Origin: Streptomyces sp. WM6378
GTDB taxonomy: Bacteria > Actinomycetota > Actinomycetes > Streptomycetales > Streptomycetaceae
DNA: 25,632 bases
NCBI RefSeq assembly: GCF_001279695.1
Contig: NZ_LGDD01000004.1
Span: 1-25,632, forward strand
Direction of reading: 5' to 3'
The position numbers were made by a program, and so were the translations under genes. Below, piece after piece: positions 16,214 through 25,198 of this stretch; the stretch's first letter is position 1; each line of letters opens with the position of its first letter. A model generated the notes under the pieces. It was not told the origin of the DNA and searched no databases. It worked only from the letters and a program-made list of their open reading frames with translations.

Positions 16214-17551
16214 ATGCGCACGCGTACACGTACGTCCAGACGCCTCGCGGCCCTCGCGGCCGTGGCCGCGCTCGGCACCGGGCTGCTCGCCGGCTGCGCC
16301 GACGACGGCACGTCCCCGGCGGCCGAAGGATCGTCGGCGGGAGGCGGCGGGGGCGGCGCGAAGACCACCCTCACCGTCGGCGTCTTCGGCGCGTTCGGCC
16401 TGAAGGAGGCCGGGCTCTACGACGCGTACATGAAGCTCCACCCGGACATCGAGATCAAGCAGACCTCGATCGAGCGGAACGAGAACTACTACCCGCAGCT
16501 CCTGACCCACCTCGGCTCGGGCAGCGGGCTCGCCGACATCCAGGCCGTCGAGGTCAGCAACATCGCCGAGGTCACCGCGACCCAGAGCGGCAAACTGCAG
16601 GACCTGTCCAAGGCGCCCGGCGTGAACAAGGACGACTTCCTGCCGTGGAAGTGGGCCGAGGGCACCGCCAAGGGCGACAGGACGGTAGGCCTCGGGACCG
16701 ACACCGGGCCGACCGGCATCTGCTACCGCAAGGACCTGTTCGCCAAGGCGGGCCTGCCCACCGACCGGGACGCCGTGGGCAAGCTGTGGGCGGGCGACTG
16801 GAACAAGTATCTGGAGGTGGGGCGGCAGTACAAGGCGAAGGCCCCGGCGGGCACCGCCTTCGTGGACTCCGCCTCCGGCGTGCTGAACTCGATCACCGGG
16901 TCCAGCGCCACCCGCTACTACGACGCCGACGGCAAGGTCGTCTACAAGGACAACCCGGCCATAAAGCAGGCCTGGGACACCGCGGCCGCGTTCGCGACCG
17001 GCGGGCTCACCGCCAAGCTCCAGCAGTTCCAGCCGACCTGGGACCAGGGCTTCGCCAACGCCTCCTTCGCCACCGTGTCCTGCCCGGCGTGGATGCTCGG
17101 CTACATCCAGGACAAGGCGGGCGCCGCCGGCAAGGACCAGTGGGACGTGGCCGCGGCCCCCAAACCGTCCAACTGGGGCGGCTCCTTCCTCACCGTGCCC
17201 TCGGCCGGCAAGCACACGGCACAGGCCGCCAAGCTCGCCGCCTGGCTGACCGCGCCCGCCCAGCAGGCCGTCCTGTTCGAGAAGCGCGGCAGCTTCCCGA
17301 GCGCGAAGGCCGCGTACGGACTGCCCGCGGTGGCGGACGCCAAGCACGCCTACTTCGCGGGCGCGCCCATCGGCCGGATCTTCGCGCAGGCCGCCGAGGG
17401 CACCCCGGTGCAGACCCTCGGCCCGAAGGACCAGATCATCCAGCAGAACCTCTCCGACATCGGCATGCTCCAGGTCGAGCAGAAGGGCAAGTCGCCGCAG
17501 CAGGGCTGGGACGCCGCGGTGAAGGCGATCGACAACGCGCTGGACCAGTGA
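16214..17551 (+). CDS. cebE: CebE, cellobiose-binding lipoprotein of an ABC importer
   Basis: This 445-residue extracellular solute-binding protein (family 1) is anchored to the membrane outer face. A basic N-terminus and hydrophobic segment lead to the lipobox LLAGC with C28 as the lipidated cysteine. A serine/glycine linker follows, then the binding domain starting near residue 52 (TTLTVGVFGAFG). It should capture cellobiose and cellotriose for CebF/CebG. The ATG at 16214 has GGAGGAAG just before it and gives a proper signal peptide; upstream extension to 16055 crosses the operator and is wrong. It is the first gene of the importer operon. No ATPase gene is present here; in streptomycetes the shared MsiK ATPase usually serves this importer. 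Confidence 0.94.
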   Translation: MRTRTRTSRRLAALAAVAALGTGLLAGCADDGTSPAAEGSSAGGGGGGAKTTLTVGVFGAFGLKEAGLYDAYMKLHPDIEIKQTSIERNENYYPQLLTHLGSGSGLADIQAVEVSNIAEVTATQSGKLQDLSKAPGVNKDDFLPWKWAEGTAKGDRTVGLGTDTGPTGICYRKDLFAKAGLPTDRDAVGKLWAGDWNKYLEVGRQYKAKAPAGTAFVDSASGVLNSITGSSATRYYDADGKVVYKDNPAIKQAWDTAAAFATGGLTAKLQQFQPTWDQGFANASFATVSCPAWMLGYIQDKAGAAGKDQWDVAAAPKPSNWGGSFLTVPSAGKHTAQAAKLAAWLTAPAQQAVLFEKRGSFPSAKAAYGLPAVADAKHAYFAGAPIGRIFAQAAEGTPVQTLGPKDQIIQQNLSDIGMLQVEQKGKSPQQGWDAAVKAIDNALDQ

Positions 17552-18549
17552 CGATGGCGAGCGACACCACGGCCGCCGTGCCCTCCCCCGGTCCCGGGCA
17601 GGAGGGCACGGCCCCCGCCCGGGCCGGTGCGGAAGAACGGCGCAGCCGCCGCTACCGGCGCGATGTGCGCTGGAGCCCGTACGCGTTCATCGCGCCCTTC
17701 TTCCTGTTCTTCGCGGCCTTCGGCCTCTTCCCGCTCCTCTACACGGGCTGGGCCTCGCTGCACCAGGTCGAGCTGACCTCGCCGGAAGACATGACGTGGG
17801 TGGGCCTCAGGAACTTCTCGCGCCTGCTCTCGGACGACTTCTTCTGGAACGCGCTGCGCAACACCGTCACCATCGGGATCCTCTCCACCGTGCCGCAGTT
17901 GCTCGTCGCGCTCGGCATCGCCCATCTGCTCAACTACAAGCTGCGCGGCTCGATGTTCTTCCGGGTCGCCGTCCTCACCCCGTACGCCACCAGCGTGGCG
18001 GCCGCGACGCTGGTGTTCGTGCTGCTCTTCGGGCGCGACTACGGAATGATCAACTGGGCACTCGGGCTCGTCGGCTTCGAGCACATCGACTGGCAGAACG
18101 GCGGCTGGAGCTCGCAGCTGGCCGTGTCCACCATCGTCATCTGGCGCTGGACCGGCTACAACGCGCTGATCTACCTGGCCGCCATGCAGGCGGTGCCCGC
18201 CGACCTGTACGAGTCGGCGGCGCTCGACGGGGCCTCGCGGTGGCAGCAGTTCCGCCATGTGACGATCCCGTCGCTGCGCCCGACCATCCTGTTCACCGCG
18301 GTCGTCTCCACGATCGGCGCCACCCAGCTGTTCGGCGAGCCGCTCCTGTTCAACGGCTCCGCGGGCGCCACCGGCGGCTCGGACCACCAGTTCCAGACGC
18401 TCGGCCTCTACCTGTACGAACAGGGCTGGGTGAATCTGCACCTGGGCCGGGCCTCGGCGATCGCCTGGGCGATGTTCCTGATCCTGCTCCTCATCGGCGC
18501 GGCGAACTGGCTCGTTTCCCACAAGTTGCGCAAGGGGATGACGAGTTGA
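17548..18549 (+). CDS. cebF: CebF, ABC sugar permease
   Basis: This 333-residue integral membrane protein is of the MalF type. A cytoplasmic N-terminus of about 45 residues is followed by six predicted membrane segments, beginning with AFIAPFFLFFAAFGLFPLLY. The EAA loop that contacts the ATPase is at about 222-241 (YESAALDGASRWQQFRHVTI, with D227-G228). The GTG at 17548 overlaps the cebE stop as GTGA; an ATG two codons later (17554) is the alternative, and neither has a clear ribosome site, so coupling to cebE is likely. It should form the channel with CebG. Confidence 0.92.
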   Translation: MTMASDTTAAVPSPGPGQEGTAPARAGAEERRSRRYRRDVRWSPYAFIAPFFLFFAAFGLFPLLYTGWASLHQVELTSPEDMTWVGLRNFSRLLSDDFFWNALRNTVTIGILSTVPQLLVALGIAHLLNYKLRGSMFFRVAVLTPYATSVAAATLVFVLLFGRDYGMINWALGLVGFEHIDWQNGGWSSQLAVSTIVIWRWTGYNALIYLAAMQAVPADLYESAALDGASRWQQFRHVTIPSLRPTILFTAVVSTIGATQLFGEPLLFNGSAGATGGSDHQFQTLGLYLYEQGWVNLHLGRASAIAWAMFLILLLIGAANWLVSHKLRKGMTS

Positions 18550-19388
18550 GAGCCCAGCGTGCCGGCCGCCAACTGCACGGCGGCCGCCTCACCTACGCCG
18601 TCCTGATCGTGTTCACCGCAGGATCGCTCTTCCCGCTGATCTGGACGGCGGTGGCCGCCTCCCGCACCAACACGCGGCTCGCCCAGACGCCCCCGCCGTT
18701 CTGGTTCGGCTCCCACCTGTTCAAGAACCTCCGGATCGCCTGGACCGACGCCAACATGGGCACGGCCCTGCTCAACACGACGATCGTGGCGGGCTCCATC
18801 GCGGCCGGCACGGTCTTCTTCTCCACGCTGGCCGGCTTCGCCTTCGCCAAGCTGCGCTTCCGCTTCAAGAACCTGCTGCTGCTCCTGGTGATCGGCACGA
18901 TGATGGTGCCGCCCCAGCTCAGCGTCGTACCGCTGTACATGCTGGTCGCCAAGCTGTCCTGGACCGACCAGCTCCAGGCCGTCATCCTGCCCACCCTGGT
19001 GAGCGCGTTCGGGGTGTTCTTCATGCGGCAGTACCTGGTGGAGGCGCTGCCCACCGAGCTGATAGAGGCCGCCCGGGTGGACGGGGCGAGCAGCTGGCGG
19101 GTGGTGTGGCACATCGTGTTCCCGGTGGCCCGGCCCGCGATGGCGGTGCTCGGCATGCTGACCTTCGTGATGGCCTGGAACGACTTCTTCTGGCCGATCA
19201 TCGCGCTGACCCAGAACGGCAGCCCCACCGTCCAGGTGGCCCTGACCGGACTCGGCCGCGGCTACATCCCCGACCAGTCGGTCATCATGGCCGGCGCCCT
19301 GCTCGGCACGCTGCCGCTGCTGCTCGCGTTCGTGCTGTTCGGACGGCAGATCGTGGGCGGGATCATGCAGGGCGCGGTGAAGGGCTAG
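18546..19388 (+). CDS. cebG: CebG, ABC sugar permease
   Basis: This 280-residue permease is of the MalG type, with six membrane segments from [15 protein letters not shown] onward. Its EAA loop at 174-193 reads [20 protein letters not shown]. The start is a TTG overlapping the cebF stop by 4 bp (TTGA). GGGG at 18534-18537 is a suitable ribosome site, and an in-frame ATG or GTG nearby is lacking. It pairs with CebF in the cellobiose importer. Confidence 0.92.
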   Translation: MRAQRAGRQLHGGRLTYAVLIVFTAGSLFPLIWTAVAASRTNTRLAQTPPPFWFGSHLFKNLRIAWTDANMGTALLNTTIVAGSIAAGTVFFSTLAGFAFAKLRFRFKNLLLLLVIGTMMVPPQLSVVPLYMLVAKLSWTDQLQAVILPTLVSAFGVFFMRQYLVEALPTELIEAARVDGASSWRVVWHIVFPVARPAMAVLGMLTFVMAWNDFFWPIIALTQNGSPTVQVALTGLGRGYIPDQSVIMAGALLGTLPLLLAFVLFGRQIVGGIMQGAVKG

Positions 19389-19452
19389 CCCCGACGGCCC
19401 GGGCCCCCATGGCCCCAATCCCCCTTACCCATCAGCTCGTTGGGAGTGTCGT

Positions 19453-20856
19453 ATGTCCGACCGCTTTCCGTCCGATTTCCTCTGGGGCGCCGCCACCTCC
19501 GCCTACCAGATCGAGGGGGCGGCGGCCGAGGACGGGCGCACCCCGTCGATCTGGGACACCTTCAGCCACACCCCGGGCCGCACCGCCGGCGGCGACACCG
19601 GTGACATCGCGGTGGACCACTACCACCGCATGCGCGAGGACGTCGCGCTGATGACGGAGCTCGGCCTCACCTCGTACCGCTTCTCCGTCTCCTGGTCGCG
19701 GGTGCAGCCCACCGGCCGGGGGCCTGCCGTCCAGCTCGGCCTCGACTTCTACCGGCGCCTCGTCGACGAGCTGCTCGACCGGGGCATCGCGCCCGCGCTC
19801 ACCCTCTACCACTGGGACCTGCCGCAGGAGCTCGAAGACGCCGGCGGCTGGCCGGCCCGGGACACCGCCTGCCGTTTCGCCGAGTACGCGACCCTGGTGG
19901 GGGCCGCGCTCGGCGACCGGGTCGAGCGGTGGACCACCCTAAACGAACCCTGGTGCAGCGCCTTCCTGGGGTACGGGTCGGGGGTGCACGCGCCAGGACG
20001 GACCGACCCGGCGGCCGCGCTGCGAGCGGCCCACCACCTCAACTTGGCGCACGGGCAGGCGACTTCGGCCCTGCGGGCCGTGATGCCGGCCCGCAACCGG
20101 ATCGCGGTGAGCCTCAACTCGGCGGTGATCAGGCCTCGTTCACAGGATCCGGCGGATCTGTCGGCGGCCCGCCGGATCGACGACCTGGCCAACGGCGTCT
20201 TCCACGGGCCGATGCTGCACGGCGCGTACCCGAAGCACCTGTTCGCGGACACGGCGTCCGTCACCGACTGGGCCTTCGTGCACGACGGCGATCTCCGCGC
20301 GATCCACCAGCCGCTCGACGCGCTCGGCCTCAACTACTACACGACGTCCCTGGTGTCGGCCGCCGATCCGGAGCGGGCGGACGGCCGCGCCGACGGCCAC
20401 GGCGCGAGCACGCACTCGCCCTGGCCGGGCGCCGCCTCCGTCGCCTTCCACCAGCCGCCCGGCGAGCGCACCGCGATGGGCTGGGCCATCGACCCGTCGG
20501 GCCTGTACGACCTGCTGCTGCGCTACGCCAAGGAGGCGCCCGGGCTGCCGCTCCTGGTCACCGAGAACGGGGCGGCCTGCGACGACAAGCCCGGCCCCGA
20601 CGGCGCGGTGCACGACCCGGACCGCATCCGCTATCTGCGCGACCACCTCGCGACGGTGCGCCGCGCGATGGAGGCGGGCGCGGACGTGCGGGGCTACTAC
20701 CTCTGGTCGCTGATGGACAACTTCGAGTGGTCGTACGGGTACGGCAAGCGGTTCGGCGCGGTGTACGTGGACTACGAGACGCTGGCCCGCACCCCGAAGT
20801 CGAGCGCCCGCTGGTACGCGGAGCTGGCCCGGACGGGTGAACTACCCGAGGCGTGA
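19453..20856 (+). CDS. bglC: BglC, intracellular GH1 beta-glucosidase
   Basis: This 467-residue GH1 enzyme should hydrolyse imported cellobiose and short cello-oligosaccharides to glucose. The acid/base is E165 in TLNEPW and the nucleophile is E371 in VTENGAA. The family start [18 protein letters not shown] and the end motif [20 protein letters not shown] are present. There is no signal peptide, so it works in the cytoplasm. It begins 64 bp after cebG with GGGAG at 19442-19446. By removing the inducer it also resets CebR, as described in other streptomycetes. A weak GGGCC/GGCCC hairpin in the gap may lower read-through from cebG. Confidence 0.95.
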   Translation: MSDRFPSDFLWGAATSAYQIEGAAAEDGRTPSIWDTFSHTPGRTAGGDTGDIAVDHYHRMREDVALMTELGLTSYRFSVSWSRVQPTGRGPAVQLGLDFYRRLVDELLDRGIAPALTLYHWDLPQELEDAGGWPARDTACRFAEYATLVGAALGDRVERWTTLNEPWCSAFLGYGSGVHAPGRTDPAAALRAAHHLNLAHGQATSALRAVMPARNRIAVSLNSAVIRPRSQDPADLSAARRIDDLANGVFHGPMLHGAYPKHLFADTASVTDWAFVHDGDLRAIHQPLDALGLNYYTTSLVSAADPERADGRADGHGASTHSPWPGAASVAFHQPPGERTAMGWAIDPSGLYDLLLRYAKEAPGLPLLVTENGAACDDKPGPDGAVHDPDRIRYLRDHLATVRRAMEAGADVRGYYLWSLMDNFEWSYGYGKRFGAVYVDYETLARTPKSSARWYAELARTGELPEA

Positions 20857-20921
20857 CGCGGCGGCGGGGCGAGGGCGGGCACCTCATTCCTGAGCTCCGC
20901 TGCCGTACGTAAGGAAGCCCC

Positions 20922-22571
20922 GTGCCCAGGACCAGGTTCACCCGTGCGGAAATCCAGTCGTTCGCGCGGCTCTCGCCGTTCGAGCTGAAGGACAGGTTCA
21001 TCGAGATCGCGCAGGCGGTCCAGGAGGACGAGCCCGGCCAGAAGGAGAAGTCGGCGCGGCAGATGCTGAACGCGGGCCGCGGCAACCCGAACTGGGTCGC
21101 CACCGGACCGCGCGAAGCCTTCCACGCGCTCGGCTGCTTCGCCCTCGCCGAGTCCCGCCGGGTGTGGACCGCCGACGACCTCGGCGGCATGCCGGAGAAG
21201 AGGGGCGCGGCCGGCCGCTTCGACTCCTTCGCCCGCCGGCACCCGGGCCTGCCCGGCATCGAGCTCCTCCAGCGGTCCATCGCGTACGCCGTCGAACGCT
21301 TCGGCTTCGACCGGGACGCGTTCGTGCACGAGCTCACCGACGGCTCGATCGGCGACAACTACCCGGTTCCCGACCGGATGTTGACGCATGCCGAGCAGAT
21401 CGTGCGCGGCTACCTCGCCGACGAGCTGTTCGACCGGCGGCCCCCGGAGAGCGAGATGTCGCTGTTCGCGACCGAGGGCGGCACGGCGGCCATGTGCTAC
21501 GTCTTCGACTCGCTGATGAAGAACGGGCTCCTGGCGAAGGGCGACCGGATCGCCCTGATGGTGCCGGTGTTCACCCCGTACGTGGAGATTCCCGAGCTCG
21601 ATACGTACGACTTCGACGTGGTGCGCGTCGAGGCGAGCCTGTTCGCCGAGACCGGGGTGCGCGAGTGGCGCTATCCGGCGGAGGAGGTCGCCAAGCTCGC
21701 CGACCCGGGCGTGAAGCTGGTGTGCCTGGTCAACCCGTCGAACCCGCCCTCGCTGGCGCTGAGCGAGCGGGTCGCGCACCAGATCGGGGAGATCGTCGCC
21801 GGGCCGAATCCGAATCTGCTGATCGTCACGGACGACGTGTACGGCACGTTCGTGGAGGGCTTCCGCTCGATCGCCGCCGAGCTGCCGCGCAACACGCTGC
21901 TCGTGTACTCGTACTCCAAGCACTTCGGCTGCACGGGGCACCGGCTCGGCGTGATCGGCCTGCACGACGACAACGTGATCGACGAGCTGATCGCGGGGCT
22001 GCCCGAGGCCGAGCGGGAGCGCCTGGACGGGCGCTACGGAACCCTGACCCTGGAGCCGGAGAGACTCCGCTTCATCGACCGCCTCGTCGCCGACTCGCGC
22101 CAGGTCGCCCTCAACCACACCGCCGGTCTTTCGCTGCCGCAGCAGGTGATGATGGTGCTGTTCTCGCTGTTCGCGATGCTGGACGAGGGGCAGGCGTACA
22201 AGCACCGCATCCGCGCGATCGTCCGCCGGCGCCTCGAACTCCTCCTTGAGGGCGCCCAGATGAAGATCGCGGACGATCCACAGCGGGCCGGGTACTACAT
22301 CGAGCTCGACCTGCTCGCCGAGGCCGAACGCGTCCACGGCAAGGACTTCGCGGAGTTCCTGGAGACGACGTACGAGCCCGCCGACCCGCTGTTCCGGCTG
22401 GCCGAGCAGACCGGCGTGGTGCTGCTCAACGGCGGCGGCTTCCGGGGCCCGCAGTGGTCGGTCCGGGTCTCGCTCGCCAATCTGGACGACCTCGACTACC
22501 TCAAGATCGGCCACCATCTGCGGGCGATCTTCCACGACTACGCCGAGGAGTGGCAGGCGTCCCGCGCATGA
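20922..22571 (+). CDS. aspartate 4-decarboxylase (bifunctional with aspartate aminotransferase activity)
   Basis: This 549-residue fold-type I PLP enzyme should convert L-aspartate to L-alanine and CO2, with some transaminase activity. Its length, about 130 residues more than ordinary aspartate aminotransferases, and its start (FARLSPFELKDRFIEIA, then LNAGRGNPNW) are typical of aspartate beta-decarboxylase. The PLP lysine is K333 in YSYSKHFGCTGHRLG; NPSNPP and the DDVYGTF strand supply other cofactor contacts. The start is GTG with AAGGAAG upstream. It lies 65 bp after bglC. No AspT aspartate:alanine antiporter gene is next to it, unlike in bacteria that use this enzyme for proton-motive metabolism, so a role in alanine or beta-carbon metabolism or pH control is more likely (inference). 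Confidence 0.88.
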   Translation: MPRTRFTRAEIQSFARLSPFELKDRFIEIAQAVQEDEPGQKEKSARQMLNAGRGNPNWVATGPREAFHALGCFALAESRRVWTADDLGGMPEKRGAAGRFDSFARRHPGLPGIELLQRSIAYAVERFGFDRDAFVHELTDGSIGDNYPVPDRMLTHAEQIVRGYLADELFDRRPPESEMSLFATEGGTAAMCYVFDSLMKNGLLAKGDRIALMVPVFTPYVEIPELDTYDFDVVRVEASLFAETGVREWRYPAEEVAKLADPGVKLVCLVNPSNPPSLALSERVAHQIGEIVAGPNPNLLIVTDDVYGTFVEGFRSIAAELPRNTLLVYSYSKHFGCTGHRLGVIGLHDDNVIDELIAGLPEAERERLDGRYGTLTLEPERLRFIDRLVADSRQVALNHTAGLSLPQQVMMVLFSLFAMLDEGQAYKHRIRAIVRRRLELLLEGAQMKIADDPQRAGYYIELDLLAEAERVHGKDFAEFLETTYEPADPLFRLAEQTGVVLLNGGGFRGPQWSVRVSLANLDDLDYLKIGHHLRAIFHDYAEEWQASRA

Positions 22572-22584
22572 GGGCGCGCGGGGC

Positions 22585-22615
22585 TTGAACCTCACGCGGC
22601 GTGAGGATGCACAGT
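22585..22615 (+). promoter_or_regulatory. MerR/TipA-type operator-promoter, predicted leaderless
   Basis: TTGAAC (22585-22590) and CACAGT (22610-22615) are separated by 19 bp, the long spacer typical of MerR-activated promoters. Inside lies a perfect palindrome, CCTCACGC-G-GCGTGAGG (22590-22606). The arrangement is very like the thiostrepton-inducible tipA promoter. The start expected 7 nt after the -10 falls on the A of the ATG at 22622, so the mRNA is probably leaderless. Confidence 0.85.
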
Positions 22616-22621
22616 GGCTCC

Positions 22622-23386
22622 ATGAGCGAATCCACCTGGAAGGTGGGCCCCCTGGCCGAGGCCAGCGGGCTCACCGTCCGCACGCTGCACCACTGGGACA
22701 CCATCGGCCTGCTCTCCCCCTCGCGCCGCACCTCGGGCGGGCACCGGGAGTACACCGAGGACGACATCGCCCGGCTCTACCAGGTGCTCGCCCTGCGCGG
22801 CCTGGGCCTGGGCCTCGACACGATCGCCGTGTGCCTGGACTCCGGGATCGACCCGATGCGAGTCCTGCGCGACCACCGCGAGAGCGTCGAGGCGCACCTC
22901 GCGGCGCTCAACGGCCTGCGCGACCGGCTCGTCCACATCGAACGGCAGGTGGCGGACGGCCGGGCGCCGACGGCCTCCGCGGTCCTCGACGCGCTGCGCG
23001 CCACCGGCGCCGCGAGCCCCGCCGCCGAACAGGCGGTACGCCGTCACCTGGACGACGACCAGCTACTCGCCCTTGGCACCCACGCCGCGGCCATCGGCCC
23101 GGCCGCGCACTACCTGATGGAGGTCGAGTGGCCCGAACTGTACCGCCGGGCCGAGCAGTTGAGGCTCTCCGGCACCCCGCCGACCGATCCGCGCGTACGC
23201 AAGCTGGCGGCCCGGATGGACGAGCTGGGCGCCCTGTTCAGCGGCGGCGACCGGACGCTCTCGGCGGGCGTGCGGACCGCGTGGCGCGAGGACCCGGCAG
23301 CGCTGTCGGGGGACGCGTCGGCACGGCCGGGCCAGTGGGACGACCTGACGGACTACTTGGACGCGGCCCGAGAGGGGGCGAAGTGA
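22622..23386 (+). CDS. MerR-family regulator with TipAS-like C-terminal domain
   Basis: This 254-residue regulator has a MerR winged helix at about residues 7-75 (VGPLAEASGLTVRTLHHWDT, then GLLSPSRRTSGGHREY), a coiled-coil dimerisation helix at about 80-118, and a C-terminal region (about 140-235) resembling the TipAS antibiotic-binding domain. That region includes EWPELYRRAEQLRLSGTPPT and DPRVRKLAARMDELGALFSG. It is therefore probably an activator of its own promoter that responds to a bulky ligand; the ligand is unknown. It is not TipA itself, whose C-terminus differs. The start is the ATG at the predicted transcription start; the GTG at 22601 lies inside the operator and is unlikely. Its stop overlaps the next gene by one base. 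Confidence 0.9.
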   Translation: MSESTWKVGPLAEASGLTVRTLHHWDTIGLLSPSRRTSGGHREYTEDDIARLYQVLALRGLGLGLDTIAVCLDSGIDPMRVLRDHRESVEAHLAALNGLRDRLVHIERQVADGRAPTASAVLDALRATGAASPAAEQAVRRHLDDDQLLALGTHAAAIGPAAHYLMEVEWPELYRRAEQLRLSGTPPTDPRVRKLAARMDELGALFSGGDRTLSAGVRTAWREDPAALSGDASARPGQWDDLTDYLDAAREGAK

Positions 23387-23571
23387 TGAGGAGAAACTAC
23401 GTGGTGATCAACAAGTACTCGCTCCTGCCGTTCCTGCTGATCACCGTGCCGCTGGTGTGCGTGCTCGCGGGGATCGGGGTGATCGGGTGGGGCGTGGTGC
23501 CGGCGGTGGTGATCGCGGTGGGGGTGCTTGCGCTGGTGACGAAGGGGGTCGCGAGGTCCACCACGAGCTGA
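23386..23571 (+). CDS. 61-residue membrane protein coupled to the MerR regulator
   Basis: This small protein of unknown function starts RRNYVVINKYSLLPFLLITV after Met and has two hydrophobic segments (about 12-30 and 32-52), separated by a glycine, so it probably forms a membrane hairpin. The ATG shares its A with the TGA of the regulator gene (TGATG), an arrangement that indicates translational coupling; GAGGGGG lies 9-15 bases upstream. An in-frame GTG just before the ATG is an alternative. It is probably induced with the regulator. It could be an efflux accessory or a membrane sensor, but nothing shows which. Confidence 0.75.
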   Translation: MRRNYVVINKYSLLPFLLITVPLVCVLAGIGVIGWGVVPAVVIAVGVLALVTKGVARSTTS

Positions 23572-23631
23572 GCGCGCCCCGGCCGACATGGGGGAAGGTG
23601 CGATCCGGCCGGGACGCTGGTCAGGAGGCCT

Positions 23632-23720
23632 GCTCGTATCGAAAGCCCGTATCGACAGCTCGTATCGGCTGCCCGATCGACTACATGACCGACGACTTGA
23701 TCGACTACTCGATCGACTAC
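23632..23720. repeat. two adjacent short tandem-repeat arrays (13-bp and 12-bp units)
   Basis: A 13-bp unit, consensus GCYCGTATCGAMA, occurs three times at 23632, 23645 and 23658, with a degenerate fourth at 23671. It runs into four 12-bp units at 23673-23720, two of which differ only by one base (TTGATCGACTAC at 23697-23708, TCGATCGACTAC at 23709-23720). The last unit overlaps the final four bases of the chitinase gene. This is lower in GC than its surroundings and lies between convergent genes where no ordinary terminator is seen. Confidence 0.8.
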
Positions 23721-25198
23721 CGGTAGGCGCCGAAGGCCTTGGTGAAGGCCAGGGGCTCCTGGACGATCGAGGAGCAGGTCGGGTCGGCGGAGTTCTTGGC
23801 GCCGCCGGGGCACTGCTGGTCGCGGGCGCCGGACCACATGGCGAGCCAGCCGAGGCCCTTGGACTTGGCGAAGTCCACGAGCTTGGTGGCGTCGGCGACG
23901 GTGAACGTCTCCACGTTGACGTCGTTGACGCCGATCATCGGTGTGACGGCGACGGCCTTCCAGGCGGCGGCGTCGGACAGACCGAGAACTCCCTTGATCT
24001 GGGCCTGAGTCGCGGTGGCCGCCTGGATGGCGTAGTCGCCCATGTCGCCGCTGTAGGAGGGCCCGTAGTCCATCGCCATGATGTTGACGGCGGAGACCTT
24101 CACGCCGTTCTTCTTGGCATCGGCGACGAGGTCGACGCCGGGCTGGGTGAGCCCCTCCGGCATCACGGGCAGCGTGAACGACACGTCGAGCCCGGGGTGG
24201 GACTGCTGGAGCTTCGCGATGGCCTGCGCGCGGCGGGTGTTGGCGCCGGTGTCGGGCAGGGCCGCGCCCTCGATGTCGAAGTCGACCTTGGTGAGCTTGT
24301 AGGCGTCGACGACCTTGCCGTACGCAGCGGCGAGATCGTCCGCGCTCTTGCAGACGAGGCCGAGCTCGGAGCCGGAGGCGCCGCCGAAGGAGACCCGGAC
24401 GTCGCCGCCCTTGGCGCGCAGCGCGCCGATCTGCGAGGCGACCTTGTCGCTCGGGAGGTCGGTGACCCCGCCCCACATCGGGGCGCAGCTGCCGCCGGAG
24501 GTGACGAAGGCGAGGTTGAACTGCTTGACGCCGGTCTTGTCGGCGGTGGCCGCGAGGTCGTAGGTGGGGTAGAGCGAGGTGTCGACGTACGGGGCAAACC
24601 CGGCGCCGGCGGAGGTGCCCGTGCTCTTGGTGGGGGTGGGTATCGCGGTGGCCGACTTGGAGGGCTGAGGGGTGGGCTTGGTGCTCGCCGACTGGGAGGG
24701 CTTGGCGGTGGGCTTGGGCTGTTCGGTGGGGCGGCCGCTGGGCTGGGGGGTGCCGCCGGTGTCGACGGAGCACTTCTCCTGGTCGATGAGGCAGCCCGTG
24801 GGGTCGCCCGCGGTGCCGCCGGCCGACGTGACGAAGCCGACGGTGACCGACTTGCCCGCGGCGAGCCCGGCCTTGTCCCAGCTCGGGGGCTTCACGGTGA
24901 CGTGCCGGCCGTTGACGGTCTGGTCGCCGTTCCAGAGGGAGGACAGCGTGGTGCCGGCGGGGAGGTCGAACTCCAGGGTCCAGTCGGCGAGGGTCTTGCC
25001 GGTGTCGTTGGTGATGACGTACTGCCCGGTGTAACCACCGGTCCAGCTGCTGGTCTTGGTGTACGCCGCGCCGACCGAGGCGGCCTGCGCGGTGCCGGTG
25101 AGCGCGAAGGCCGCGCCGCCGACGACCGCGGCGGCGGCCACCCCGCCGATCACCTTGGTCTTGCCACTCGCCCTGCGCCGGTGCGTACTGCTGCCCAT
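23717..25198 (-). CDS. secreted chitinase, CBM2 plus GH18
   Basis: This 493-residue enzyme should hydrolyse chitin outside the cell. A signal peptide (SSTHRRRASGKTK, then a long hydrophobic core) probably ends after AQA at residue 39. A CBM2-type cellulose/chitin-binding domain (about 42-140, with WTGGYTGQY, DWTLEFDLP and SLWNGD) is followed by a Pro/Thr/Ser/Lys linker (about 150-212) and a GH18 domain (about 215-493). The catalytic region reads TKVDFDIEG, with D306, D308 and proton donor E310 of the DxDxE signature; the upstream Asp of the longer DxxDxDxE form is Thr (T303). I start at ATG 25198, with a modest GAGG upstream; the frame to 25354 is unlikely. It ends inside the short-repeat patch. 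Confidence 0.9.
   Translation of the reverse strand: MGSSTHRRRASGKTKVIGGVAAAAVVGGAAFALTGTAQAASVGAAYTKTSSWTGGYTGQYVITNDTGKTLADWTLEFDLPAGTTLSSLWNGDQTVNGRHVTVKPPSWDKAGLAAGKSVTVGFVTSAGGTAGDPTGCLIDQEKCSVDTGGTPQPSGRPTEQPKPTAKPSQSASTKPTPQPSKSATAIPTPTKSTGTSAGAGFAPYVDTSLYPTYDLAATADKTGVKQFNLAFVTSGGSCAPMWGGVTDLPSDKVASQIGALRAKGGDVRVSFGGASGSELGLVCKSADDLAAAYGKVVDAYKLTKVDFDIEGAALPDTGANTRRAQAIAKLQQSHPGLDVSFTLPVMPEGLTQPGVDLVADAKKNGVKVSAVNIMAMDYGPSYSGDMGDYAIQAATATQAQIKGVLGLSDAAAWKAVAVTPMIGVNDVNVETFTVADATKLVDFAKSKGLGWLAMWSGARDQQCPGGAKNSADPTCSSIVQEPLAFTKAFGAYR

Noticed and set aside
19441..19446. second CebR operator before bglC
   Set aside because: Only the TGGGAG half is present; the other arm is missing and the bases serve as ribosome site.
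20922..22571. ordinary aspartate or aromatic aminotransferase
   Set aside because: The protein is about 130 residues too long and carries the LSPFELKD and LNAGRGNPN start typical of aspartate 4-decarboxylase.
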